Positions 17,901 through 24,842 of a DNA stretch of 64,000 nucleotides are shown one piece after another (position 1 is the first letter of the stretch; the number at the start of each line of letters is the position of its first letter). The notes beneath the pieces are model-generated. The model saw only the letters and a program-made list of their open reading frames with translations, made no database searches and was not told the origin of the DNA. Source of the DNA: Candidatus Brevundimonas colombiensis (GTDB lineage Bacteria > Pseudomonadota > Alphaproteobacteria > Caulobacterales > Caulobacteraceae). The stretch covers positions 496,001-560,000 of the forward strand of contig CP119326.1 of the NCBI GenBank assembly GCA_029202665.1, in the 5' to 3' direction. The position numbers and the translations under genes are program-made.

Positions 17901-18024
17901 ATGTCGACTGGGCGTGGGCGGCGGTGGCGCCGACCACGGCGACCGTCAGGGCCAGCGCGGAAACGGAACGGCGAAGCCCGCGAGCGGCGGGCGCACGTCC
18001 GGCATGGAACATCTCTGACTTCAC
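14929..18024 (-). CDS. TonB-dependent receptor of the glucan locus
   Basis: This 1031-residue outer-membrane receptor starts at GTG 18024 after a G-rich Shine-Dalgarno; ATG 18012 is an alternative. A signal peptide (RRSVSALALTVAVVGATAAHA) is followed by a TonB-box-like DDVVVTGIRA. The plug has GALPDKSVNEVLQRIPGVNI, VIIRGLSYVRSEFNGRD and DRIEGGIAGVVDLRTRKPFD, and a large barrel ends in LSLRYTF with the terminal aromatic expected of outer-membrane proteins. The size and the VNEVLQRIPGV plug are typical of Caulobacterales and Xanthomonas receptors for plant polysaccharide fragments. A LacI-type operator lies 90 bp upstream, and the halogenase-like gene ends 170 bp upstream. Uptake of a glucan-derived oligosaccharide is inferred from context. 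Confidence 0.93.
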   Translation of the reverse strand: MKSEMFHAGRAPAARGLRRSVSALALTVAVVGATAAHAQSTSEPQTTAPAADDAAQVDDVVVTGIRARIASSQAIKRDSDTFVDAVTADDIGALPDKSVNEVLQRIPGVNINRFQGPTDPDHFSVEGSNVIIRGLSYVRSEFNGRDAFSVNTGRALGFNDVSPELLSSVAVFKNATADRIEGGIAGVVDLRTRKPFDNRKFVFAASAEGSYGDLREKAGLGYSALASNVWDTQHGTFGALLSYGESDLYSEAYGSHLTDFVYRPDLSNGEDRRYVPRGGAVRTQQFDRSRSTLDGSLQWESNDGRAKLTGEYIRADSRSGWTERVIEVDLGSGGDPTPTAGNPFTYGSNGVFTSGLLVNNAPNLQVAPKRERDLQTLTEDFSLAAEFHPTDRLSIWLDAQYSKASADDVDMSIYGAITPVYTLIGEGRHGVPDIQFVDASGQPSALTNDPANFYYRAAMDHVEQSDGDQKAFKADLKYDFDNSFLRAIRMGARYSDREQTRRYSAYNWGAISESWAGGISPFQTTGPLAVAQYDFPNFQRGHNPSPINSYYPTIGLASAYRDGTLQAALAEVRRPEASWKPLDKRDGVVSGTPFLPGETNVSSEQTKSAYVRFDFGRDDIFGADTALTGNIGLRYAKTEFQTRGFITTPKVGEQFGDADRNDPRFPGQGIPVTQANAAAIARYRCGLIQPGQSGPGYCLLSDARLNDLIAFSDGSTQPVERTNSYDDWLPSLNVNVKYKEWVFRGAVSRAMTRPDFGVTAFSAGLFYTDMNQIRANGGDVNTAPLLTTNGGGSLLTGVRAWNYDLGVEWYFKPGSSLTFNAFYKDLTDILASGSFVQSFSNTQGVSTDVLVNQQVNIGSGWIKGFEVGYQQTYSFLPGLLSGLGIEANYTFVEPSTFPNAVTEPRYAGLELPLQQLSRHTYNFSVFYERDRLSARLAYNWRNGFLLTPRDDVNPFSPIFNASTGQLDGSIFYTLNDNWKIGVYGANLLDEVTVTEQQTSYKLNGVNQAGPLAPRSYFRSDRRVTLSLRYTF

Positions 18025-18113
18025 TTTGATCCCCCCGAGGTCCGACGGTCCAGGCCGTCGTAAGAATATCGGCAGCCTTATCGACCGTCCGCGAGGGTGT
18101 AGGAACGCCCGAT

Positions 18114-18127
18114 TGACAGCGATGTCA
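18114..18127. promoter_or_regulatory. LacI-type operator before TonB receptor
   Basis: TGACAGCGATGTCA differs by one base from the perfect palindrome at 10718-10731. It lies 90 bp upstream of the receptor start, in the 170-bp gap after the upstream halogenase gene, giving the receptor its own LacI-controlled promoter (inference). Confidence 0.7.
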
Positions 18128-18194
18128 ACGCCTCACGGCGCTCCGTCTCGGGTTTTTCTTCAACAGGTGTTTCAGAGGCCGGCTCGCCCGGGGC

Positions 18195-19706
18195 CTATGA
18201 GGCGCGACGGTTCATTGTCGCCGCCAGCATGTCGGCGTGCGACGGCAGGGCGTCGGCGGTGCGCCAGATGCTGTCGCGGATCGCCGCCAGCCGCGTCCGG
18301 TTCTGCTCGGGGCCGATCACGTCCGAGATCGGGTGACGCCCGCGCGGCGCCAGCCCCTGCCCCACCGCCACCGCCAGCCAGCTGGATTCCGAGAAGATGT
18401 CGTGGTCGCGCCTGACGATCCGCCCGGTCTGCTCGAACAGGGCGATCTTGTCGGCCAGCCGATCCGGGATCGGCATGGCGCGAACCTGCTCCCAGAACGG
18501 CCCGTCCCGCTGGGTGACCTTGTAGTGCAGGATCAGGAAGTCGCGGACGGTGGTGAATTCCTCCTCCATCAAGGCGTTGAACTCACGCCGCAGCCCATCG
18601 TCGGTCTTCTGCGCCGGGAAGAGGGTGATCAGCTTGGTGATGGCGCTCTGGATCAGATGGATGCTGGTCGATTCCAGCGGCTCCAGGAAGCCGCTGGACA
18701 GGCCCACCGCCACGCAGTTTCGCTTCCAGCATTCGCGGCGTCGCCCGGTGGCGAACCGCAACCGACGCGGCTCGGCCAGCGCCGGCCCCTCCAGCCGCGA
18801 CATCAGGGCGTCCTCCGCATCCTGGTGCGCCAGATGGCCGGACGCATAGACATAGCCGTTGCCGACCCGGTGCTGCAGCGGGATACGCCACTGCCAACCG
18901 GCCTCGCGCGCGGTGGATCGGGTGTAGGGCGACAGGGGCTCGACCCGCTCGCACGGCGCGGCGACAGCGCTGTCGCAGGGCAGCCAGGCCGACCAGTCGT
19001 CGTAGCCGGCCTTCAGGGTCTTTTCGATCAGCAGGCCGATGAAGCCGGTGCAGTCGATGAAGAAGTCGCCCGCCACGACCCGCCCGTCCTCCAGCACCAC
19101 GCCCGAGACATCGCCGGCCTGGCTCTGCCGCACCTCGACGACCCGCCCCTCGCACCGGACCACCCCCAGCCGTTCGGCGAACCGACGCAGGAAACCGGCG
19201 TAGAGGGCGGCGTCGAAATGATAGGCGTAGCCCAGGCTGGACAGAGGCGACTGCGGCCCGCCCTGGGGATGGGCGAACCGCCCCCGCCGCGCCGCCTGCC
19301 AGGCCATGGAATAGGTTTCGAGCGGCTCGGCCTGATCCTCGGCGCAGGCCTTCAGCCAGAAGTGATGAAAGGCGATGCCCTCCATATCCACCCCGAAGGC
19401 GCCGAATGGATGGAAATAGCGCTCGCCCTCGCGACGCCAGCCCTCGAACTCGATCCCCAGCTTGAAGGTGGCCTTGGTCTCGCGCAGGAAATCCGCCTCG
19501 TTGATGCCGAGCCGCGCGTTGAACTTCTGGATTTCCGGGATCGTCGCCTCACCCACGCCGATGATGCCGATAGCCTCGGATTCCACCAGGATCACCGACT
19601 TCCCGGCCCCCTCCAACGCATGGGCCAACGCCGCCGCCGCCATCCACCCGGCGGTCCCGCCGCCGACGACGATGATGCGATTGATGGCCTGCGACGACTG
19701 AGACAA
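18195..19706 (-). CDS. Flavin-dependent tryptophan halogenase-like protein, second intact copy
   Basis: This 503-residue protein has the full halogenase signature: VVGGGTAGWM near the N-terminus, Lys82 in FKLG, WQWRIPLQHR (Trp271, Trp273, Pro276), CDSAVAAPC and GFLEPLESTSIHLIQ. The TTG at 19706 is chosen because AAGGAAG (19713-19719) precedes it at good spacing and it gives the normal family N-terminus; a longer frame to 19838 adds 44 unlikely residues. It lies upstream of the TonB receptor on the same strand. It shares the residue pattern of the 11940 copy along its length, so the two are probably related within the locus, but the substrate is unknown. Confidence 0.9.
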   Translation of the reverse strand: MSQSSQAINRIIVVGGGTAGWMAAAALAHALEGAGKSVILVESEAIGIIGVGEATIPEIQKFNARLGINEADFLRETKATFKLGIEFEGWRREGERYFHPFGAFGVDMEGIAFHHFWLKACAEDQAEPLETYSMAWQAARRGRFAHPQGGPQSPLSSLGYAYHFDAALYAGFLRRFAERLGVVRCEGRVVEVRQSQAGDVSGVVLEDGRVVAGDFFIDCTGFIGLLIEKTLKAGYDDWSAWLPCDSAVAAPCERVEPLSPYTRSTAREAGWQWRIPLQHRVGNGYVYASGHLAHQDAEDALMSRLEGPALAEPRRLRFATGRRRECWKRNCVAVGLSSGFLEPLESTSIHLIQSAITKLITLFPAQKTDDGLRREFNALMEEEFTTVRDFLILHYKVTQRDGPFWEQVRAMPIPDRLADKIALFEQTGRIVRRDHDIFSESSWLAVAVGQGLAPRGRHPISDVIGPEQNRTRLAAIRDSIWRTADALPSHADMLAATMNRRAS

Positions 19707-19750
19707 CGCGATCTTCCTTGCGGCGCGATGGGCGCCTTTAGGGTGGATAT

Positions 19751-19801
19751 CCAGACCACTTAAGACCGGCACGGCCCGAGGCCGCAATCGTTGTGGTCTG
19801 G
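19751..19801. promoter_or_regulatory. Long inverted repeat upstream of second halogenase gene
   Basis: CCAGACCAC (19751-19759) and GTGGTCTGG (19793-19801) are perfect 9-bp inverted copies whose starts are 42 bp apart, close to four helical turns. The right arm lies about 90 bp upstream of the TTG start. This could be two half-sites or two binding sites for a regulator other than the LacI protein, or a long-looped hairpin; the regulator is not identified. Confidence 0.45.
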
Positions 19802-19923
19802 AATCCGATCGCTTAGCCCCCCCTTGAGGACGACTCACATCAGGCCCGGGCCACGCAGGACCAACTCAGTCAGATCCAACGCCACGGCGGCCGGCATCCT
19901 GCGCGCGATGCCGGCCGTCGGCG

Positions 19924-21141
19924 TCACCTGGGCGTGTCGCACGTCGCCACGACCGGATTGCAGCGCCAGCCGCCAACGAAGGGCGGCAGGGCGTAGTCGT
20001 TGCCATAGACGTTGGGTGCGGACAGATAGTCCGTCGAGATGACCTGCGCCCCGCTGGCCAGCGCCGCCTCTCGACGCGCGGTCTCGTTTTTGCGGGCGTC
20101 GACCGTGTCGATGTCGGCGCGCGTGCGGACGATATAGCCGGCGGCGACGGCGGATCTGATCTCGGCCGAGCGCACCAGGGCGTTGTCGAACAGCATGAAG
20201 GCCGTGTGCGCCATGCCCGCGCGCCCCTGAACGAAAGCCATTCGGCCTTGCAGCGACGGCCGCCCTTCCAGATAGGGCGCGAAGGCGTCCAGATTCATGC
20301 CGGGCACCAGGAACAGAAAGACGAATTTCCCGCGCGCCTGCGACACCGTGGGCCACTGTTTGGCCAGGACCGCCGCCTCAAGGGTCGGCCTATCGCCGCG
20401 AAGGTCGTCGGGCGTGAACACCCTGTCGCGCCCCAGGACCGATACGATGGCGTCATCGACCTCGGCGAAGGCGCGCGCATCGAACGGCGGCACCACCGCC
20501 GCCCCCGGCACGGCCTTGTCCAGGCCCGACAGCTTCGGCTCCAGCAGAATGAAGACCGGGCTGTGGTCGGGTTCGGCGTCCGACCATTGCCGCAGCAGGG
20601 TCAGGCAGGAGCGGAAGGTCGGGCACTGGCTGCGGAAGTCCAGGTCGGCGACGTGCAGGACCTTCAGACCCGGCCGGACCAGTTCCTGTGCGTAGATGGG
20701 GGCGAGATCCTGTTGCCCCTGCTCGCGCAGCATCCGATAGGGCAGAGGATCGGCATAGGCGCCGCCCTGCGGATCGGGCTGCAGATCCAGCTCAAGGCTG
20801 CGAACCCCGCTGCGAAGCTGCGCCTGGATCGGCATCTGCACATAGTCGAGCACCTTAGACATGTCGGTCATGTCGCCGGGATGCTCTTCCTGCATGACGG
20901 CCATCTGGTCGGACGACATGTGTGCGCGCATCCCTTCGTAGAGGGCGGCCAGACGCGGAGCCATCAGCGCCATCACGCGCGGATCGGCCGGCAGGGCGTA
21001 GCTGTTGTGGGTTCCCACGACCTGGATCGCATTGATCGGCAGGCTGTCGTCCGGCCCGCGCCGGTCATGCGCCCAGGTCGGGCCGACGATCAGCAGACCG
21101 GCGGCGACAAGAAGGCTCGGGAAGAAACTGCGCATGGTCAT
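19924..21141 (-). CDS. Secreted Ca2+-dependent phosphoinositide phospholipase C-like protein
   Basis: This 405-residue exported protein opens with a signal peptide (MRSFFPSLLVAAGLLIVGPT, cleavage near WAHD). It has the landmarks of the Ca-dependent PI-PLC-C1 family: AIQVVGTHNSYALP with a catalytic-type His45, SLELDLQPDP with metal-binding Glu117 and Asp119, and LKVLHVADLDFRSQCPTF with a second histidine (His163). ISTDYLSAPN lies near the C-terminus. It begins seven bases after the TonB receptor stop and is probably cotranscribed, so it may free a phosphorylated headgroup that the receptor imports. Its true substrate (phosphoinositide, GPI or another phosphodiester) is not known. Confidence 0.85.
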   Translation of the reverse strand: MTMRSFFPSLLVAAGLLIVGPTWAHDRRGPDDSLPINAIQVVGTHNSYALPADPRVMALMAPRLAALYEGMRAHMSSDQMAVMQEEHPGDMTDMSKVLDYVQMPIQAQLRSGVRSLELDLQPDPQGGAYADPLPYRMLREQGQQDLAPIYAQELVRPGLKVLHVADLDFRSQCPTFRSCLTLLRQWSDAEPDHSPVFILLEPKLSGLDKAVPGAAVVPPFDARAFAEVDDAIVSVLGRDRVFTPDDLRGDRPTLEAAVLAKQWPTVSQARGKFVFLFLVPGMNLDAFAPYLEGRPSLQGRMAFVQGRAGMAHTAFMLFDNALVRSAEIRSAVAAGYIVRTRADIDTVDARKNETARREAALASGAQVISTDYLSAPNVYGNDYALPPFVGGWRCNPVVATCDTPR

Positions 21142-21148
21142 CCCCCAA

Positions 21149-23440
21149 TCAGAAGCTGAGGTTCACGAAGGCGCCCAGCGTCCGTCGCGCACCGGGAGAG
21201 GTGTAATGCAGCAGGCCCAACGCCCCGTAGTTCTGCCAACCCGTCGAGAAATACTCATCGAACAGATTGCGACCATACAGGCCGAACTCGACGTTGCTGT
21301 TCGGCAGGGTGAAGGTCAGGCGTCCGTTGACCAGGCCATAGCCCGGGACATTGGAATAGTCCGGCTGTCCGACGACGGTCCAGTACTCGCTCCGATAGGC
21401 GTAATCGACGTGGGCGCGCAGACCTAGGCCCGAAACCAGCGTGTGTTCGTAGTCGATCGCCGCCGTGCCCGACCATTCCGGCGCGTTGGTCAGCTTGGTG
21501 TCGGTGTAGTTGGTGGTCGCGTTATAGACATAGTCGGTGAAATAGGCGTCCGTGTAGCTCAAGGCGCCAGAGACCGAGAGGCCGGGCATGATCATCAGGG
21601 CCACATTGCCCTCCACGCCCTGGGTCCTTAAGCCCCCGGCGTTGCCGATGACGGTGGCGTTCAGGAAACCGCCGCCGCCGTCCGGTATCTTGGTCAGGAT
21701 GGTCGCCTGGAAATCGGTGAAGTCGGACCGGAAGGCATCCACGTTCAGGCGCAGACGACGATCGAACAGTTCGGATTTGACGCCGGCCTCCCACGCCTCG
21801 ACCGTCTCGTCGCGATAGGGGGCGTATTTGTTGCCGACGAAGGCGACCCCGCCCGGCTTGTAGCCGGTCGAATAGCTGGCATAGGCCATGATATTGCGCG
21901 AAATCTGGAACTGGGGCGCGATCCTGTAGGAGAAGTCATCTCCGCTGACCTTGCCGTACGAGATGACGGGCGCCGCGCTCGATCCCACGAAGGTCGGCCG
22001 ATAACCGGCGACCGGAAGCGGGTCGATCATGATGAAATCCAGACCCTGCGAGTTTCTGTCCGAGGTGTAGCGCCCGCCGAAGGCGACGCTGAAGCGCGGC
22101 GACAGATTGAACTTCACCTGGCCGAACGCAGCCAGGGTCTCGTTGCGGGCGTCGAATAGCGAGGCGTTGGCGTCAACGCCGGCCGCGCCGGTCAGGGCGA
22201 TCAGCATGGGGCGCGGCGCGCCGTCGGCCCCATAGAGAGGCTGGCCCAGGGTGGCCCACTGCAACTGGGTCTGCCGGGCGTGGAGATTATTATAGAAGGC
22301 GCCCACCAGATACTCGACGAACCGGCCCTGGGGCGAGGCGAGGTGGATTTCCTGGCTGAACTTGTCGGTCGACAGGTCGCCGATATTGAACGGAATATAG
22401 GAATACTGGTCCGCCGGCAGCAGGCTGGCCGGGGTGGAATTATAATAGCCCGTCTCGCGATAGGCGGTGATGGACGTCAGTTCGAACTCGCCCATCTGCT
22501 TGCTGATCTTGAGCGAGCCGCCCCACTCCTCGGTCTTGATCTGGCCGAAAGAGGAATCGGCGGTGTCGGCGCTCTTGGGGCCGGGATAGACGCCCAGGGC
22601 GTTCAACATGGCCGTGACATTGGCGGGCTGACCCGAGACAGGGGTGCGCACGCTGCTGTCCCAATGGCGGGCGTAGTCGGCGGACAGGATGAGGTTCAGC
22701 GTATCCGAGGGTTCGACATACAGTTTCGCGCGGCCGCCGTACTCATCCACGGTTCCGACGCGCCGGTTCAGCGTCACATTGCGCCCGAAGCCTTCCTGAC
22801 CCTGGTCGAAGCCTGAAATACGCAGCGCCGCGATCGGTCCCAGGGGGATATTTGCGGTGGCGTTGAGGATCCTGTCCTCGTGCTCGCCAAAGCTGGCGCT
22901 GGCCCGTCCCGAAGTCTCGCCCAGTCGCGGCTTCTTGGTCGTGACGGCGATGACGCCCGAGGTGGCGTTCTTGCCGAACAACGTGCCTTGCGGACCCATC
23001 AGCACATCGACGCGGTCGATATCGACCAAGCCGGTCAGGCCGTTGGCCCGCTGGCCGTCCATGACCACATCGTCGACGACGACGCTGACGGACTTGGCGT
23101 TGGAGAAGTCGAACGAGGTGCTGCCGACGCCGCGAATCTGGAAGGCCGCCCCCTGGGTCGGGTCATATTGCAGGCCCGGCACGACATACTGAAGATCAGT
23201 AACCGATGTGTAGCCCGTGTCGGTCAGGGCCTCGCCCGTGACGGACTGTATCGCCAGGGGCACGCGCTGACTGCGCTCGGCGCGCCGTTCGGCGGTGACG
23301 ACGATCTCGGGCAGAGCCGCGGCCTCGCCCGCGCCGCCGTTTTCCTGCGCCAGGACCGGTTGGGCCGCGAGGATGAAGACCCCGCCCGCCAGTATGGTCG
23401 AATAAAGGAAACGCGCACGTTTTCCGCTCAGGCCCGTCAT
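21149..23440 (-). CDS. TonB-dependent receptor, operon with PI-PLC-like gene
   Basis: This 763-residue outer-membrane receptor starts at ATG 23440, with GGGGAG upstream; a frame extending to 23497 is less likely. A signal peptide (MTGLSGKRARFLYSTILAGG, cleavage near VLAQ) and a TonB-box-like PEIVVTAERRAERSQ precede a plug with FQIRGVGSTSFDFSNAKSVS and RVDVLMGPQGTLFGKNATSG. The barrel ends GAFVNLSF. The plug resembles the receptor at the left edge of the window. It lies downstream of the second two-TetR regulator and directly upstream of the PI-PLC-like gene, which suggests a receptor-enzyme uptake pair. Its substrate is unknown. Confidence 0.93.
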   Translation of the reverse strand: MTGLSGKRARFLYSTILAGGVFILAAQPVLAQENGGAGEAAALPEIVVTAERRAERSQRVPLAIQSVTGEALTDTGYTSVTDLQYVVPGLQYDPTQGAAFQIRGVGSTSFDFSNAKSVSVVVDDVVMDGQRANGLTGLVDIDRVDVLMGPQGTLFGKNATSGVIAVTTKKPRLGETSGRASASFGEHEDRILNATANIPLGPIAALRISGFDQGQEGFGRNVTLNRRVGTVDEYGGRAKLYVEPSDTLNLILSADYARHWDSSVRTPVSGQPANVTAMLNALGVYPGPKSADTADSSFGQIKTEEWGGSLKISKQMGEFELTSITAYRETGYYNSTPASLLPADQYSYIPFNIGDLSTDKFSQEIHLASPQGRFVEYLVGAFYNNLHARQTQLQWATLGQPLYGADGAPRPMLIALTGAAGVDANASLFDARNETLAAFGQVKFNLSPRFSVAFGGRYTSDRNSQGLDFIMIDPLPVAGYRPTFVGSSAAPVISYGKVSGDDFSYRIAPQFQISRNIMAYASYSTGYKPGGVAFVGNKYAPYRDETVEAWEAGVKSELFDRRLRLNVDAFRSDFTDFQATILTKIPDGGGGFLNATVIGNAGGLRTQGVEGNVALMIMPGLSVSGALSYTDAYFTDYVYNATTNYTDTKLTNAPEWSGTAAIDYEHTLVSGLGLRAHVDYAYRSEYWTVVGQPDYSNVPGYGLVNGRLTFTLPNSNVEFGLYGRNLFDEYFSTGWQNYGALGLLHYTSPGARRTLGAFVNLSF

Positions 23441-23558
23441 GTCGATAGCTCCCCGCATTGATCGCGGGAGAGCCACTACCGGCCAGCCATTACGCATTTA
23501 AGACAGTCGTTCGACCCGTTTGTGAACAATTCGAGCGAAATTAAAACAACTGTACGGC
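23441..23558. promoter_or_regulatory. Receptor promoter region with motif shared with the 1.9-kb locus
   Basis: This 118-bp gap before the receptor holds ACAGTTGTTTT read toward the receptor (plus-strand 23543-23553), identical to the copy upstream of the receptor at the left edge. It also contains the palindrome GTCGTTCGAC and an A/T-rich stretch. Only the shared 11-mer is certain; binding by the neighbouring TetR-type protein is inferred. Confidence 0.35.
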
Positions 23559-24776
23559 TCAAAAACACTCCTGGACCAGCTCGGCCAGCGGCGTCGGGGC
23601 CAGACCACGCGCCATCGCGCCCAGGTGACGCCCGATGGCGGCCATCACGACCGCCTGGGTCAGGGCCCGGTCGGTTCCCGGCTCCAGATCGAGCGCACGC
23701 GCCACGTCATGATGAACATTCTCCGCGCGCCGTCGTCGCATATCTATGGCGAACGGCGCGAAGGCGACGTTTCTGGACGCCGCCAGCGCCGTCTCATGCG
23801 TAAGCCGCACGACGTCCGCGCCGCTGGGAGCCGCACCCTTGGTCGCGGCCAGGTCCGCCCGCATGCGACGATAAAGGGCCTCCACGCCTCCGAACACCAG
23901 ATCGCGCAGGGTGGGATAGTGATGCGCCACGCTGGAGGCGGCGACGCCCGCCGTCTGGGCCACGGCGCGATGGCCGACCGCATCCACGCCTTCGGCGATG
24001 ATCAGGTCGGCGATGTTCTCGGCCAATCTGGCCTTCACCCCTTGCGGCGTGTCGCCGCTGGCGTCCAGAGCCTCGGCCGCCGGCGCCGCGAGGCGATCGA
24101 CAAGGCCAAGGTGCCAGAGATTCCACTCCCGCCGCGCCGGCGCCGTGCGATCACGCAGCAGGGCGCGCACCGTCGATTGGCGCAACAGTCTGTAGTCCAG
24201 ACTATCGGCGAACAGGATCGAGAAGGGCGTCTCGTCACGGCAATAGGCTGAAATCCGACCGGCGAGACGGCGGCCTTCTGGCGCGGCCTGCAGGATGTCC
24301 ACCCACAGCGCCTCCTCCTGCGCCAGCAACCCGGCCGCCAGCGGCACGGCGGCGGGATCACGACTGGCCTTGAGGATCAGTTCGCCAACCACGATGGCGG
24401 ACACGCGTCTTTCGCGGGCCGCGCCATCCAGCCATTCGCAGACAAGATCGGCGAGGATGCCGGCGGCGACCGGATCGATCCCGTCCATTCGCGCGCGCCA
24501 GATTTCGCGCGCGGCCCGAAGACTGTCGATCTCGCGCTGGGTGACGGCATCCACCAGCGCGGCCCGATCGCCGATCCGATAGTTGATCGACCCCACCGAA
24601 GCCGCCGCCTGGTCTGCGACGGCCCGCAGGCTCATGCCGCCCAGCCCCCGTTCGGCGACGACGGTCCGGGCCGCATCGATGATGGCCAGACTGGCCGGAG
24701 AGTTTCTGTCCGACGCCGGAAGCGGTGATCTGCTCATGGCGCCTGCATATCCCTCCTGAGCCGACAGTCCAGTCAT
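23559..24776 (-). CDS. TetR-family regulator with two TetR DNA-binding regions, second copy
   Basis: This 405-residue protein has the same unusual design as the one at 2085-3335. The first TetR helix-turn-helix is near residues 29-75 (AIIDAARTVVAERGLGGMSL then SVGSINYRIGDRAALVDAV). The second is near residues 235-285 (IADLIIAEGVDAVGHRAVAQ then ASSVAHHYPTLRDLVFGGVE). The start is uncertain: ATG 24776 has no clear Shine-Dalgarno and ATG 24737 has AGGAGGG at long spacing. It lies between a TonB receptor downstream and a divergent MFS gene upstream, the same company the other copy keeps. Confidence 0.85.
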   Translation of the reverse strand: MTGLSAQEGYAGAMSRSPLPASDRNSPASLAIIDAARTVVAERGLGGMSLRAVADQAAASVGSINYRIGDRAALVDAVTQREIDSLRAAREIWRARMDGIDPVAAGILADLVCEWLDGAARERRVSAIVVGELILKASRDPAAVPLAAGLLAQEEALWVDILQAAPEGRRLAGRISAYCRDETPFSILFADSLDYRLLRQSTVRALLRDRTAPARREWNLWHLGLVDRLAAPAAEALDASGDTPQGVKARLAENIADLIIAEGVDAVGHRAVAQTAGVAASSVAHHYPTLRDLVFGGVEALYRRMRADLAATKGAAPSGADVVRLTHETALAASRNVAFAPFAIDMRRRRAENVHHDVARALDLEPGTDRALTQAVVMAAIGRHLGAMARGLAPTPLAELVQECF

Positions 24777-24842
24777 GCCGCAGGCGACAGGCGCGCCTCG
24801 CCTGTCTCGGCCCTGTCATCGAAAGCTCCTATCAGCGACGGC

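Noticed and set aside
18961..18976. Perfect palindrome GCGACAGCGCTGTCGC inside the second halogenase gene
   Set aside because: Its 12-bp core matches the LacI operator, but it encodes the conserved CDSA segment of the halogenase, so codon constraint explains it.
19707..19838. 44-residue N-terminal extension of the second halogenase
   Set aside because: The TTG at 19706 has a good Shine-Dalgarno and the extension overlaps the inverted repeat.
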